Origin: an uncultured Collinsella sp.
GTDB lineage: Bacteria > Actinomycetota > Coriobacteriia > Coriobacteriales > Coriobacteriaceae
DNA: 6,218 nt
Direction of reading: 5' to 3'
Assembly (NCBI GenBank): GCA_900551205.1
Contig: URUW01000108.1
Span: 1-6,218 of the forward strand
A model generated the notes under the pieces. The model saw nothing but the letters and a program-made list of their open reading frames with translations, had not been told where the DNA came from and searched no databases. Each line of letters opens with the position of its first letter. Positions within the stretch are counted from its first letter, which is position 1. Of this stretch, positions 1-5,570 are shown piece by piece. Position numbers and translations under genes: made by a program.

Positions 1-696
1 TATCAGGACTCCCTGTCCTCGCTCAACCCCTCCATGCTCATCTCTGCCCAGATGAAGCAGCTCACCAAGCGCGGCGGCACCCGCAGCGCCGAGGAACTCC
101 TGGAGCTCGTGGGCCTCGACCCCAAGCGTACGCTCGAGAGCTACCCGCATGAGCTTTCCGGTGGCCAGCGTCAGCGTGTCCTGATCGCTATGGCCCTTAC
201 CCGCGACCCCAAGCTGGTCATCTGCGACGAGCCCACGACCGCTCTGGACGTTACCGTCCAGAAGCAGGTCATCAAGCTGCTCAACGACCTTCAGGCCAAG
301 CTCGGCTTTGCCATGATCTTCGTCTCGCATGACTTGGCGCTGGTCGCCGAGGTCGCCCATAACATCACGGTTATGTACGCCGGTCAGGTTATCGAGCAGG
401 CGCCCACCAAGGAGCTGCTCACTAACCCGATCCACGAGTACACCCGCGGTCTTCTGGGCTCCGTTCTGTCCATCGAGAGCGGTTCGGGCCGTCTGCACCA
501 GGTGCCCGGCGCCGTTCCGAGCCCGCGCGATTTCCCCAAGGGCGATCGCTTCGCGCCCCGCTCGAGCCATCCGCGCATTGGCCTGGACACCCGTCCGGTC
601 TTCAAGCGCGTGCCCGGCACCGAGCACTTCTATTCCGAGCTCCCCGACGAGGTGCTCAAGGCAAATGGTTTGACCCCTCACGCGGAGGTGATGTAG
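1..696 (+). CDS. Opp/Dpp-type ABC transporter ATP-binding protein, DppD/OppD-like (5' truncated by window)
   Basis: This is one of two ATPase subunits that power a peptide/nickel/oligosaccharide-type ABC importer at the inner face of the membrane. The frame is open from base 1, where it already reads the Q-loop (YQDSLSSLNPSM), so the Walker A motif and true start lie upstream and the ATG at 34 is internal. Visible are the signature LSGGQRQRV (from base 154), Walker B VICDEPTTALD (Asp codon at 226), and the H-loop VSHD (His codon at 328). A C-terminal extension with VPSP...P.G.RF.PR (about 511-561) is typical of the OppD/DppD subtype. The cysteines normally found there are absent (Asp at 544, Ser at 562, Asp at 586). 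The TAG stop (694-696) directly abuts the next ATPase's ATG, so the two are co-translated. The family is certain. The ligand is inferred from the downstream sialic acid genes. Confidence 0.95.
   Translation, partial: YQDSLSSLNPSMLISAQMKQLTKRGGTRSAEELLELVGLDPKRTLESYPHELSGGQRQRVLIAMALTRDPKLVICDEPTTALDVTVQKQVIKLLNDLQAKLGFAMIFVSHDLALVAEVAHNITVMYAGQVIEQAPTKELLTNPIHEYTRGLLGSVLSIESGSGRLHQVPGAVPSPRDFPKGDRFAPRSSHPRIGLDTRPVFKRVPGTEHFYSELPDEVLKANGLTPHAEVM
684..690 (+). promoter_or_regulatory. Ribosome binding site of the second ABC ATPase
   Basis: GGAGGTG lies within the last codons of the upstream ATPase and 6 nt before the ATG at 697. It is a strong Shine-Dalgarno match and supports translational coupling across the abutting stop and start codons. 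Confidence 0.75.
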
Positions 697-1524
697 ATGA
701 GCGAGACCGCAGTCAACGGCGTCGAGCCGATCATCTTCCTTGATGACGTCCACGTCACCTTTAGGACCCGTACCGGCTCGATTCTGCACCCCAACCTGGT
801 TCACGCCGTCCAGGGTGTAACGATTAGGCTCATGCCCGGTCAGACGATCGGCATCGTCGGCGAGTCCGGTTGCGGTAAGTCCACCACCGCCAACGTCATG
901 TGCGGCCTGCAGGCCCCCACGAGCGGCAAGGTCTACTTTAAGGGCAAGGACGTTACCAAACGTACCGCCGAGGACCGTCGCCACATGGGTCGCGTCATCT
1001 CGGTCGTGTTCCAGAACCCGGCCACGGCGCTCAGCCCCCGTATGGTCGTTCGCGAGCAACTGCTCGACCCCATGCGCGTCCACAACCTGGGTACCGAGGC
1101 CGAGCAGGAGAAGCGCGTCAAGGAGCTCTTGGAGCTCACCGGTCTGCCCAGCTCCGCCGCCGAGGTTCTTCCCGGCCAGCTTTCGGGCGGCCAGCGCCAG
1201 CGCGTCGCAATTGCCCGTGCCCTGTCGCTGAACCCCGATGCCATCATCGCCGACGAGCCCACCTCGGCTCTGGACGTTTCGGTTCGCGCGCAAATTCTGA
1301 ACCTGCTGACCGACCTTAAGAAGGAGCTCGGCCTGGCCATGGTGTTCATCAGCCATGACATCCAGACGGTCCGCTATATCTCTGACGACATCATCGTTAT
1401 GAATGGCGGCAAGATCGTCGAGCAGGGCGAGGCCAAGCAGGTCTTCCAGCACCCTCAGGACCCCTACACCAAGATGCTGCTCGGTGCTGCGCCGTCGCTG
1501 CTGCATCCCAAGCTCGGCGAGTAG
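697..1524 (+). CDS. Opp/Dpp-type ABC transporter ATP-binding protein, DppF/OppF-like
   Basis: This 275-residue protein is the second ATPase of the importer and would form a heterodimer with the upstream subunit. All nucleotide-binding motifs are intact: Walker A GESGCGKST (residues 55-63), Q-loop FQNP (105-108), signature LSGGQRQ (162-168), Walker B ending Asp186-Glu187, D-loop SALD and the H-loop histidine at 210. The N-terminus (LDDVHVTFRTRTG) and the ending DPYTKMLLGAAPSLLHP are typical of the OppF/DppF subtype, but the tail stops soon after and is shorter than in many members. The start is the ATG that follows the upstream TAG directly. A GGAGGTG ribosome binding site (684-690) lies inside the previous gene, 6 nt away. 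Membrane subunits and the binding protein are not in the window and presumably lie upstream. In actinobacterial nan clusters Opp-type importers are known to carry sialic acid, so that is the likely cargo (inference). Confidence 0.95.
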   Translation: MSETAVNGVEPIIFLDDVHVTFRTRTGSILHPNLVHAVQGVTIRLMPGQTIGIVGESGCGKSTTANVMCGLQAPTSGKVYFKGKDVTKRTAEDRRHMGRVISVVFQNPATALSPRMVVREQLLDPMRVHNLGTEAEQEKRVKELLELTGLPSSAAEVLPGQLSGGQRQRVAIARALSLNPDAIIADEPTSALDVSVRAQILNLLTDLKKELGLAMVFISHDIQTVRYISDDIIVMNGGKIVEQGEAKQVFQHPQDPYTKMLLGAAPSLLHPKLGE

Positions 1525-1540
1525 CCTCGCTTTCCCTCCC

Positions 1541-1568
1541 GTGCGCCCGGTTCCCTTGCCGGGCGCAC
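1541..1568 (+). terminator. GC-rich hairpin after the ABC transporter genes, probable terminator
   Basis: Arms GTGCGCCCGG (1541-1550) and CCGGGCGCAC (1559-1568) form a perfect 10-bp stem with an 8-nt loop, 16 nt after the ATPase stop codon. No U-tract follows (CTCCGTTGCG), so it is not a textbook intrinsic terminator. It could terminate partially, stabilise the upstream mRNA 3' end, or set different levels for the transporter and catabolic genes. The hairpin itself is certain; the role is inferred. Confidence 0.6.
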
Positions 1569-1584
1569 CTCCGTTGCGATTTCG

Positions 1585-1589
1585 AAAGG
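1585..1589 (+). promoter_or_regulatory. Likely ribosome binding site of the CE7 esterase
   Basis: AAAGG lies 15 nt before ATG 1605, which is a long spacing. The same GAAAGGTTG string occurs 11 nt or so before the nanE start at 5694, suggesting it is a real initiation signal in this organism. It argues against the TTG at 1590, which it touches. Confidence 0.4.
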
Positions 1590-1604
1590 TTGGGTTCACG
1601 AGCC

Positions 1605-2582
1605 ATGCCAAGTGCTCAGGAGCTACAACAGCAATTTGGTGGGTATCGGGGCGCCATGCCCCGTCCATCAGATTTCGATCTCTTTTGGAAGGACCGCATG
1701 GCCGAGGCCGACGCCGTCGGACTTGACTATGCGATCGAGACGGCATCGGTCACCGATGCCGTGACCTGCCAGCTTTTCGACCTCTGGTATACCGGCATGT
1801 GTGGCGCTCGCCTGCATGCCAAGTACCTTAAACCCGTCTCGGACGAGCCCGTGCCATTGGTACTTCAGTTCCATGGGTATCCGGGTGCAAGCCGCAGCTG
1901 GTTTGAGCAGGCGTCGTTTGCGGGCATGGGCATGGCACTCATCGCCCTCGACTGCCCCGGCCAAGGAGGTCCCTCCGAGGACATTGGTGGATTTGAGGGC
2001 ACAACGGTCGCGGGCCATATCGTCGCCGGTATCGACGGCGATCCGGCCAACCTCTACTATGTCCGCTTGCACCAAGATATTCGCATCCTGTGCCGCATCG
2101 TTCGCGAGCTCGAGGGCATCGATCTTGCCCGTGTGTTTGTGAACGGCGCGTCGCAGGGCGGCGGTTTGGGCATTGCGACCTGTGCACTTAACAGCGAGCT
2201 TATCAATCGCGCCGCCATCCTCTATCCCTTCCTGTCGGATTTCCGCCTGGTCTGGGATTTGGATGCCGACGACATTGCCTACGAGGGCCTGCGCTATTGG
2301 TCTCGCTGGTTTGACGAGGACTCGACTCGTATCGACGAAGCCTATGCCAAGCTGGCGTACTTCGATTCCAAGAACTTTGCCCCTATGGTCAAATGCCCCG
2401 TGCTGTTTGGCACCGGCACAGCCGATACCGTCTGTCCGCCAGCGACGCAGTTTGCGGTCTATAACAACCTGACCTGTGAAAAGCGTCATGAGTTCTTTGA
2501 AGGCTTTGGCCACGAGGAGATTCAGGATTTTGACGATCTGATCATTCCGTTTTTCTGCAAGGGAGGGGAGGCTCATGTCTAA
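1605..2582 (+). CDS. Carbohydrate esterase family 7 (AXE1) acetyl esterase / cephalosporin-C deacetylase-like
   Basis: This 325-residue alpha/beta hydrolase belongs to the CE7 family, whose members remove acetyl groups from small sugars and xylo-oligosaccharides in the cytoplasm. Family features in order are the FDLFWK N-terminal segment, the oxyanion-hole motif HGYPG (His90-Gly91-Tyr92), LDCPGQGG, the nucleophile elbow GASQGGG with Ser183, the acid Asp274 in GTADTVCPP, and His303 in FGHE. The spacing agrees with what I recall of the Thermotoga maritima CE7 enzyme (Tyr92, Asp274, His303). No signal peptide is visible. ATG 1605 is preferred over an in-frame TTG at 1590, because the AAAGG at 1585-1589 would touch the TTG and the CE7 numbering fits the ATG. 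The gene overlaps the next by 8 nt. Placed between a transporter and nan catabolic genes, it may de-O-acetylate imported sialic acids or other acetylated sugars (inference). Confidence 0.9.
   Translation: MPSAQELQQQFGGYRGAMPRPSDFDLFWKDRMAEADAVGLDYAIETASVTDAVTCQLFDLWYTGMCGARLHAKYLKPVSDEPVPLVLQFHGYPGASRSWFEQASFAGMGMALIALDCPGQGGPSEDIGGFEGTTVAGHIVAGIDGDPANLYYVRLHQDIRILCRIVRELEGIDLARVFVNGASQGGGLGIATCALNSELINRAAILYPFLSDFRLVWDLDADDIAYEGLRYWSRWFDEDSTRIDEAYAKLAYFDSKNFAPMVKCPVLFGTGTADTVCPPATQFAVYNNLTCEKRHEFFEGFGHEEIQDFDDLIIPFFCKGGEAHV
2561..2571 (+). promoter_or_regulatory. Ribosome binding site of the CE7-like paralogue
   Basis: GGGAGGGGAGG is purine-rich and contains two possible Shine-Dalgarno cores, with the first ending 8 nt before ATG 2575. 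It lies inside the end of the upstream esterase gene and supports coupled translation at the 8-nt overlap. Confidence 0.7.
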
Positions 2583-3426
2583 GTGCGAGAGCAATGTCAA
2601 TGAGCTGATTGTCTCCGACCTTGTGGGGATTCCCGGAACGGTCTCGTCAAGGCTCGCTGATTTCCGGGATTGGCGCGGTGATGCTTCTGCGGATGTTTCC
2701 GAATTAGAGATAGCCGCTTCGGACCTTGAGGTTTGCGGGCCGAGTATTACGGCGATCGATTTCGCCAATCCGTATGCCCGCTACTCCGAGGTTTCCTTTG
2801 AGCTTAGTGGCGATGTGGTCCACGCGCGTTTGATCGAGCCTGCCGGTCGCGCCCGAGCATCCGAGCTTGTGCCGCTATGTCTGATGTTTCACGACATCGA
2901 CCGACCCGTGCGGGGATGGCATCACATGACGAGGTTTGCGGCCATGGGATATGCCGTGCTTGCGCTGGACGATGAGGCGATTGGATCCAGCGAGCTGCAG
3001 CAGGGGATTGCCTCTCCTGCTTTTGTCAAGCGCGTCCGTTGGGGTTGCGCGATGGCGAAGGTGGCGCGCAATCTTGATGGCGTGGACCCCGACCGCATCT
3101 TTGCATGGGGCGAGGGCCTTGGCGGCGGAGTCGCGCTGGCGGTTTCTGCTCTGGACGAGCGGGGCCTCGCCTGCACGGCGGTTGCCAATCCAATTCCCGG
3201 TGGCCTCGAGGCGTTGTCGTCTCGGGTGCGTGGATCGGTGCTCATGGGCACATCGCTCATGGATGTCGTGAGCGATCCCAAGGGCCAGTTTGCCGTATTC
3301 AACGGTCTTGAGTGTGACCGGAGGCATGTCATCTATGCCAAATACGCTCATGAGCGCATCAATGCGTTCGAAAACGAAGTCATCGACTTTTTTAACCAAA
3401 CGTTCTACCCGTGTTCTTTGGCCTAG
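2575..3426 (+). CDS. Shortened CE7/AXE1-like alpha/beta hydrolase paralogue lacking the catalytic serine
   Basis: This 283-residue protein is a diverged paralogue of the CE7 esterase just upstream. The C-terminal halves align without gaps around QFAV(Y/F)N.L.C..RH and HE.I..F. The acid (Asp230) and histidine (His259) are kept with exactly the same 29-residue spacing as in the neighbour. The nucleophile elbow is changed from GASQGGG to GEGLGGG, so Gly181 (GGC, 3115-3117) sits where Ser should be. The oxyanion motif HGYPG is HDIDR, and GQGG is AIGS. About 42 residues are missing between nucleophile and acid, the cap region, and about 18 between the oxyanion motif and the nucleophile. The frame is fully open with a strong ribosome binding site, so it looks like an expressed non-hydrolytic protein, not a decayed gene. 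Possible roles are a partner or regulator of the active esterase, or a ligand-binding protein; none is shown by the sequence. Confidence 0.85.
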   Translation: MSKCESNVNELIVSDLVGIPGTVSSRLADFRDWRGDASADVSELEIAASDLEVCGPSITAIDFANPYARYSEVSFELSGDVVHARLIEPAGRARASELVPLCLMFHDIDRPVRGWHHMTRFAAMGYAVLALDDEAIGSSELQQGIASPAFVKRVRWGCAMAKVARNLDGVDPDRIFAWGEGLGGGVALAVSALDERGLACTAVANPIPGGLEALSSRVRGSVLMGTSLMDVVSDPKGQFAVFNGLECDRRHVIYAKYAHERINAFENEVIDFFNQTFYPCSLA

Positions 3427-3450
3427 ACGGCCTGGACACTGCCAACAAGA

Positions 3451-3473
3451 GTGGGTGGCATAGGGCCGCCCGC
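3451..3473 (+). other. Short hairpin in the leader of the aldolase gene
   Basis: GTGGGTGGC (3451-3459) can pair with GCCGCCCGC (3465-3473) across a 5-nt loop, with two G-U pairs in nine. It ends 9 nt before the AAGGAG ribosome binding site and has no T-tract. It might influence translation or mRNA processing between the esterase pair and the aldolase. In GC-rich DNA such a stem can also arise by chance. Confidence 0.35.
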
Positions 3474-3482
3474 CAGACAACT

Positions 3483-3488
3483 AAGGAG
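3483..3488 (+). promoter_or_regulatory. Ribosome binding site that sets the aldolase GTG start
   Basis: AAGGAG lies 6 nt before GTG 3495. This selects the GTG over an in-frame ATG at 3411, which would overlap the previous gene and add 28 residues unlike the family. Confidence 0.8.
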
Positions 3489-3494
3489 ATTCTT

Positions 3495-4415
3495 GTGGCA
3501 ACTCAGAAATTCACCGGCGTTATCCCTCCCGTCGTTGTTCCCGATACCGAAGATCACCAGCTCGATGTTGTCTCCTTTGAGCGCAGCATCAACCGCATGA
3601 TCGATGCCGGCGTCGATGGCCTGTTCTTCCTGGGATCCTCGGGCGAGGTCGTCTTCTCCACCGACGAGCGCCGTCGCCAGATTATCGCCGAGGCCGTGCG
3701 CATCGTCGATCACCGCGTGCCTGTTCTGGTCGGCATCATCGATACCGAGACCGAGCGCATGATCGAGCACGGTAAGGTCGCTCAGGAGCTGGGCGCCGAT
3801 GCGCTTGTCGCCACCTGCCCGTTCTATGCCCTGCAGGGCATGACCGAGGTCGAGGAGCACTTCCGCATCCTGCACGAGGAGCTCGACCTGCCCATCTTTG
3901 CCTATGACATTCCCGTCTGCGTTCACACCAAGCTCCCCTGGAAGCTCCTTGCCAAGCTCGGTGCCGAGGGCGTCCTTGCTGGCGTCAAGGATTCCTCGGG
4001 TGATGACGTCTCGTTCCGCTACCTCGTTCAGGAGAACGAGAAGAACGGCCATCCGATGAGCATCCTCACCGGTCACGAGGTTGTTGTCGACGGCGCTTAC
4101 CTCGGTGGCGCCGACGGTTCCGTCCCGGGTCTCGCCAACGTTGAGCCCGAGGGCTACGTTCGTCAGTGGAAGGCCGCTCAGGCTGGTGACTGGGCTACCG
4201 TCAAGGCCGAGCAGGATCGCCTCAATGAGATTTCGCACATCTGGGATGTCACCTCGGGTGTCCAGGGCTATGCCGGTGGCGTCGGCGCCTTCAAGACCGC
4301 TATGAACCTCATGGGCATCTTCGACAGCCCGACCATGCCGCGCCCGGTGAAGGCCATGACCGGCGAGAACGTCGAGGCTATTAAGAAGGTCCTCCAGGAC
4401 AACGGTCTCCTGTAA
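3495..4415 (+). CDS. nanA: DHDPS/N-acetylneuraminate lyase superfamily aldolase, probable sialic acid lyase
   Basis: This 306-residue (beta/alpha)8 class I aldolase is the expected first catabolic step, splitting N-acetylneuraminate into pyruvate and N-acetylmannosamine in the cytoplasm. Visible are FTGVIPPVV at the N-terminus, the pyruvate-carboxylate motif GSSGE (47-51), catalytic Tyr137 in AYDIP, and the Schiff-base Lys165 in GVKDSSGD. Both catalytic residues have the same numbers as in E. coli NanA. The substrate-recognition region differs: E. coli GYDEIF is GHEVVV here (residues 193-198) and GSTYN is PGLAN, so the usual Asp, Glu and Ser contacts are not conserved. The start is GTG 3495 with AAGGAG 6 nt upstream. 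The neighbouring kinase and NanE make a sialic acid lyase the best reading. A related 2-keto-acid aldolase or a dihydrodipicolinate synthase homologue remains possible. Superfamily is certain; exact substrate is moderate. Confidence 0.85.
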   Translation: MATQKFTGVIPPVVVPDTEDHQLDVVSFERSINRMIDAGVDGLFFLGSSGEVVFSTDERRRQIIAEAVRIVDHRVPVLVGIIDTETERMIEHGKVAQELGADALVATCPFYALQGMTEVEEHFRILHEELDLPIFAYDIPVCVHTKLPWKLLAKLGAEGVLAGVKDSSGDDVSFRYLVQENEKNGHPMSILTGHEVVVDGAYLGGADGSVPGLANVEPEGYVRQWKAAQAGDWATVKAEQDRLNEISHIWDVTSGVQGYAGGVGAFKTAMNLMGIFDSPTMPRPVKAMTGENVEAIKKVLQDNGLL

Positions 4416-4445
4416 AGCTTTCCCAGGCACCCGACCTCGCCGTTC

Positions 4446-4487
4446 AACCGTGTGGCCATGACCCATTAGGTTAGTGGCCACACGGTT
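4446..4487 (+). terminator. Extended perfect-stem hairpin after the aldolase gene, probable terminator
   Basis: AACCGTGTGGCCA (4446-4458) and TGGCCACACGGTT (4475-4487) are perfect 13-bp inverted repeats. After a single bulged G (4474), the stem continues for five more pairs to a CATTA loop (4464-4468). It begins 30 nt after the aldolase stop codon. The following tract is only TTTCT, so termination may be partial. The symmetry could also allow it to act on transcripts from either strand. The dyad is certain; terminator function is inferred. Confidence 0.7.
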
Positions 4488-4521
4488 TCTCGGCGATCTC
4501 GGGCATCTGGATAACCTTTAC

Positions 4522-4550
4522 TGCGCTGTGACGGCTAGCCTCACGGCGCA
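4522..4550 (+). promoter_or_regulatory. Dyad/hairpin upstream of the ROK kinase
   Basis: TGCGCTGTGA (4522-4531) pairs with TCACGGCGCA (4541-4550) with one G-U pair, around a 9-nt centre that contains the palindrome GGCTAGCC. It ends 37 nt before the kinase ATG. It could be a second terminator, an attenuator stem or an operator for a local regulator. TTTCC and, further on, TTGTTTTTATC follow. I see no convincing -35/-10 pair in this gap. Confidence 0.45.
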
Positions 4551-4574
4551 TTTCCTGTAGTTGTTTTTATCTCC

Positions 4575-4581
4575 GAAGGAG
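4575..4581 (+). promoter_or_regulatory. Ribosome binding site that sets the kinase start
   Basis: GAAGGAG lies 6 nt before ATG 4588. It selects this start over the in-frame TTG at 4561, which has no such site and would add nine residues before the conserved ROK N-terminus. Confidence 0.8.
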
Positions 4582-4587
4582 AGCGAC

Positions 4588-5553
4588 ATGGAGAACAAGT
4601 ACGTCTGCTCTGTCGATATCGGCGGAACTAAGATTGCGACTGCCATTATGGAGTATCCGGCTGATGGCAGCGTGCCCCATCCGGTCTTTGAAGCTGAGGT
4701 TCCCACCGAGGCCCAAGAGGGCGGTGAGGCCGTCTTCCAGCGAATCGAGGCGTCCATCAAGGCCGCTCTTGAGGCGAATCCCGATGTCGAGGTCCTCGGT
4801 GTCGGTATCGGTGCCGCGGGTGTCGTCGATCCCAAGACGGGCGCCATCGCGTATGCCAATGAGATCATGCCCGGCTGGTCCGGCGTTCAGTTGGGGCCGC
4901 GTCTGCGCGAGGATCTCGGTCTTCCCGTTGCCGTTGTGGGCGACGTGCAGGCTCATGCTCTGGGCGAGGCCCACTGGGGCGTCGGCAAGGGCAAGTTCTC
5001 CGTCTTGTGTCTTGGCATCGGTACGGGCATCGGCGGCGCATATGTCGAGAACGGCCGCGTAATGCAGGGCTTCCATGGTGCTGCCGGCCATATGGGCCAC
5101 ATCGAGTGCTCGGCTGCCGCCGGCATTCCCTGCGCCTGCGGGCGTTCTGGTCATCTTGAGTCGGTAGCCTCGGGCACCTCGATTGGCCGTATGTACGACG
5201 AGCGCTTCGGTCGAGTTGACCCCAGCCGTCCTTCGGTCGGTCGCGATGTGAACGACCTGTGCCGCGCGGGCGACGCAAAGGCAACCGAGGTCATCCATGA
5301 CGCCGGCTTTGCGCTGGGTGCCAGCTTGGGCTCGCTTGCCAACATCTTGGATCCCGAGGTCATCGTGCTTTCGGGAGGTGTGATTCACCAGGGTCCCGAT
5401 TGGCGCTCGCAGACGTGGAAGGATTCGGTGCACGAGGGCTACGCCAGCCAGGCGCTCGACCCGCTTCAGGACACGCCGATTCTCATCGGCTCTCTGGAGG
5501 GCGACGCGCCGCTTATTGGTGCTGCTGAGCATCTTCTTGCTTCGTTAAAGTAA
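4588..5553 (+). CDS. nanK: ROK-family sugar kinase, probable N-acetylmannosamine kinase
   Basis: This 321-residue protein is a ROK-family sugar kinase. In this setting it would phosphorylate N-acetylmannosamine to ManNAc-6-phosphate, the substrate of the NanE encoded next. It has the phosphate-binding motif DIGGTK (10-15), the catalytic aspartate Asp119 (GDVQAHALGE), the second glycine-rich motif GIGTGIGG, and a zinc-site region with His171, Cys182 and Cys184. Glu191 of the G.LES segment is kept, and a C-terminal LSGGV adenosine-binding motif is present. Three positions differ from common ROK enzymes: the usual Asn before the catalytic Asp is Gly118, the usual Glu in GExGH is His168, and the third zinc cysteine (GC.E) is His189. 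The start is ATG 4588 with GAAGGAG 6 nt upstream. Specificity comes from context. A glucokinase or other N-acetylhexosamine kinase is the alternative. Confidence 0.85.
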   Translation: MENKYVCSVDIGGTKIATAIMEYPADGSVPHPVFEAEVPTEAQEGGEAVFQRIEASIKAALEANPDVEVLGVGIGAAGVVDPKTGAIAYANEIMPGWSGVQLGPRLREDLGLPVAVVGDVQAHALGEAHWGVGKGKFSVLCLGIGTGIGGAYVENGRVMQGFHGAAGHMGHIECSAAAGIPCACGRSGHLESVASGTSIGRMYDERFGRVDPSRPSVGRDVNDLCRAGDAKATEVIHDAGFALGASLGSLANILDPEVIVLSGGVIHQGPDWRSQTWKDSVHEGYASQALDPLQDTPILIGSLEGDAPLIGAAEHLLASLK

Positions 5554-5570
5554 ACATAACTACCAAGTGC

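Noticed and set aside
1668..2768. A 366-codon open frame on the - strand across the esterase genes
   Set aside because: It is antisense to two well-supported genes, spans their junction, and its translation shows no recognisable domain; long antisense frames are common in GC-rich coding DNA.
3411..3494. Earlier ATG start for the aldolase at 3411
   Set aside because: It would overlap the preceding gene and add 28 residues unlike the family; AAGGAG is correctly placed for GTG 3495.
3423..4481. A 352-codon open frame on the - strand opposite the aldolase
   Set aside because: It mirrors a gene with clear catalytic motifs, and its leucine/aspartate-rich translation is typical of a reverse-strand shadow.
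4526..4545. CRP-like site TGTGA...TCACG
   Set aside because: The half-sites are separated by 9 nt instead of the 6 nt of the CRP consensus, and they are parts of the larger dyad.
4567..5532. A 321-codon open frame on the - strand opposite the kinase
   Set aside because: It is antisense to the ROK gene, with low-complexity composition and no family resemblance.
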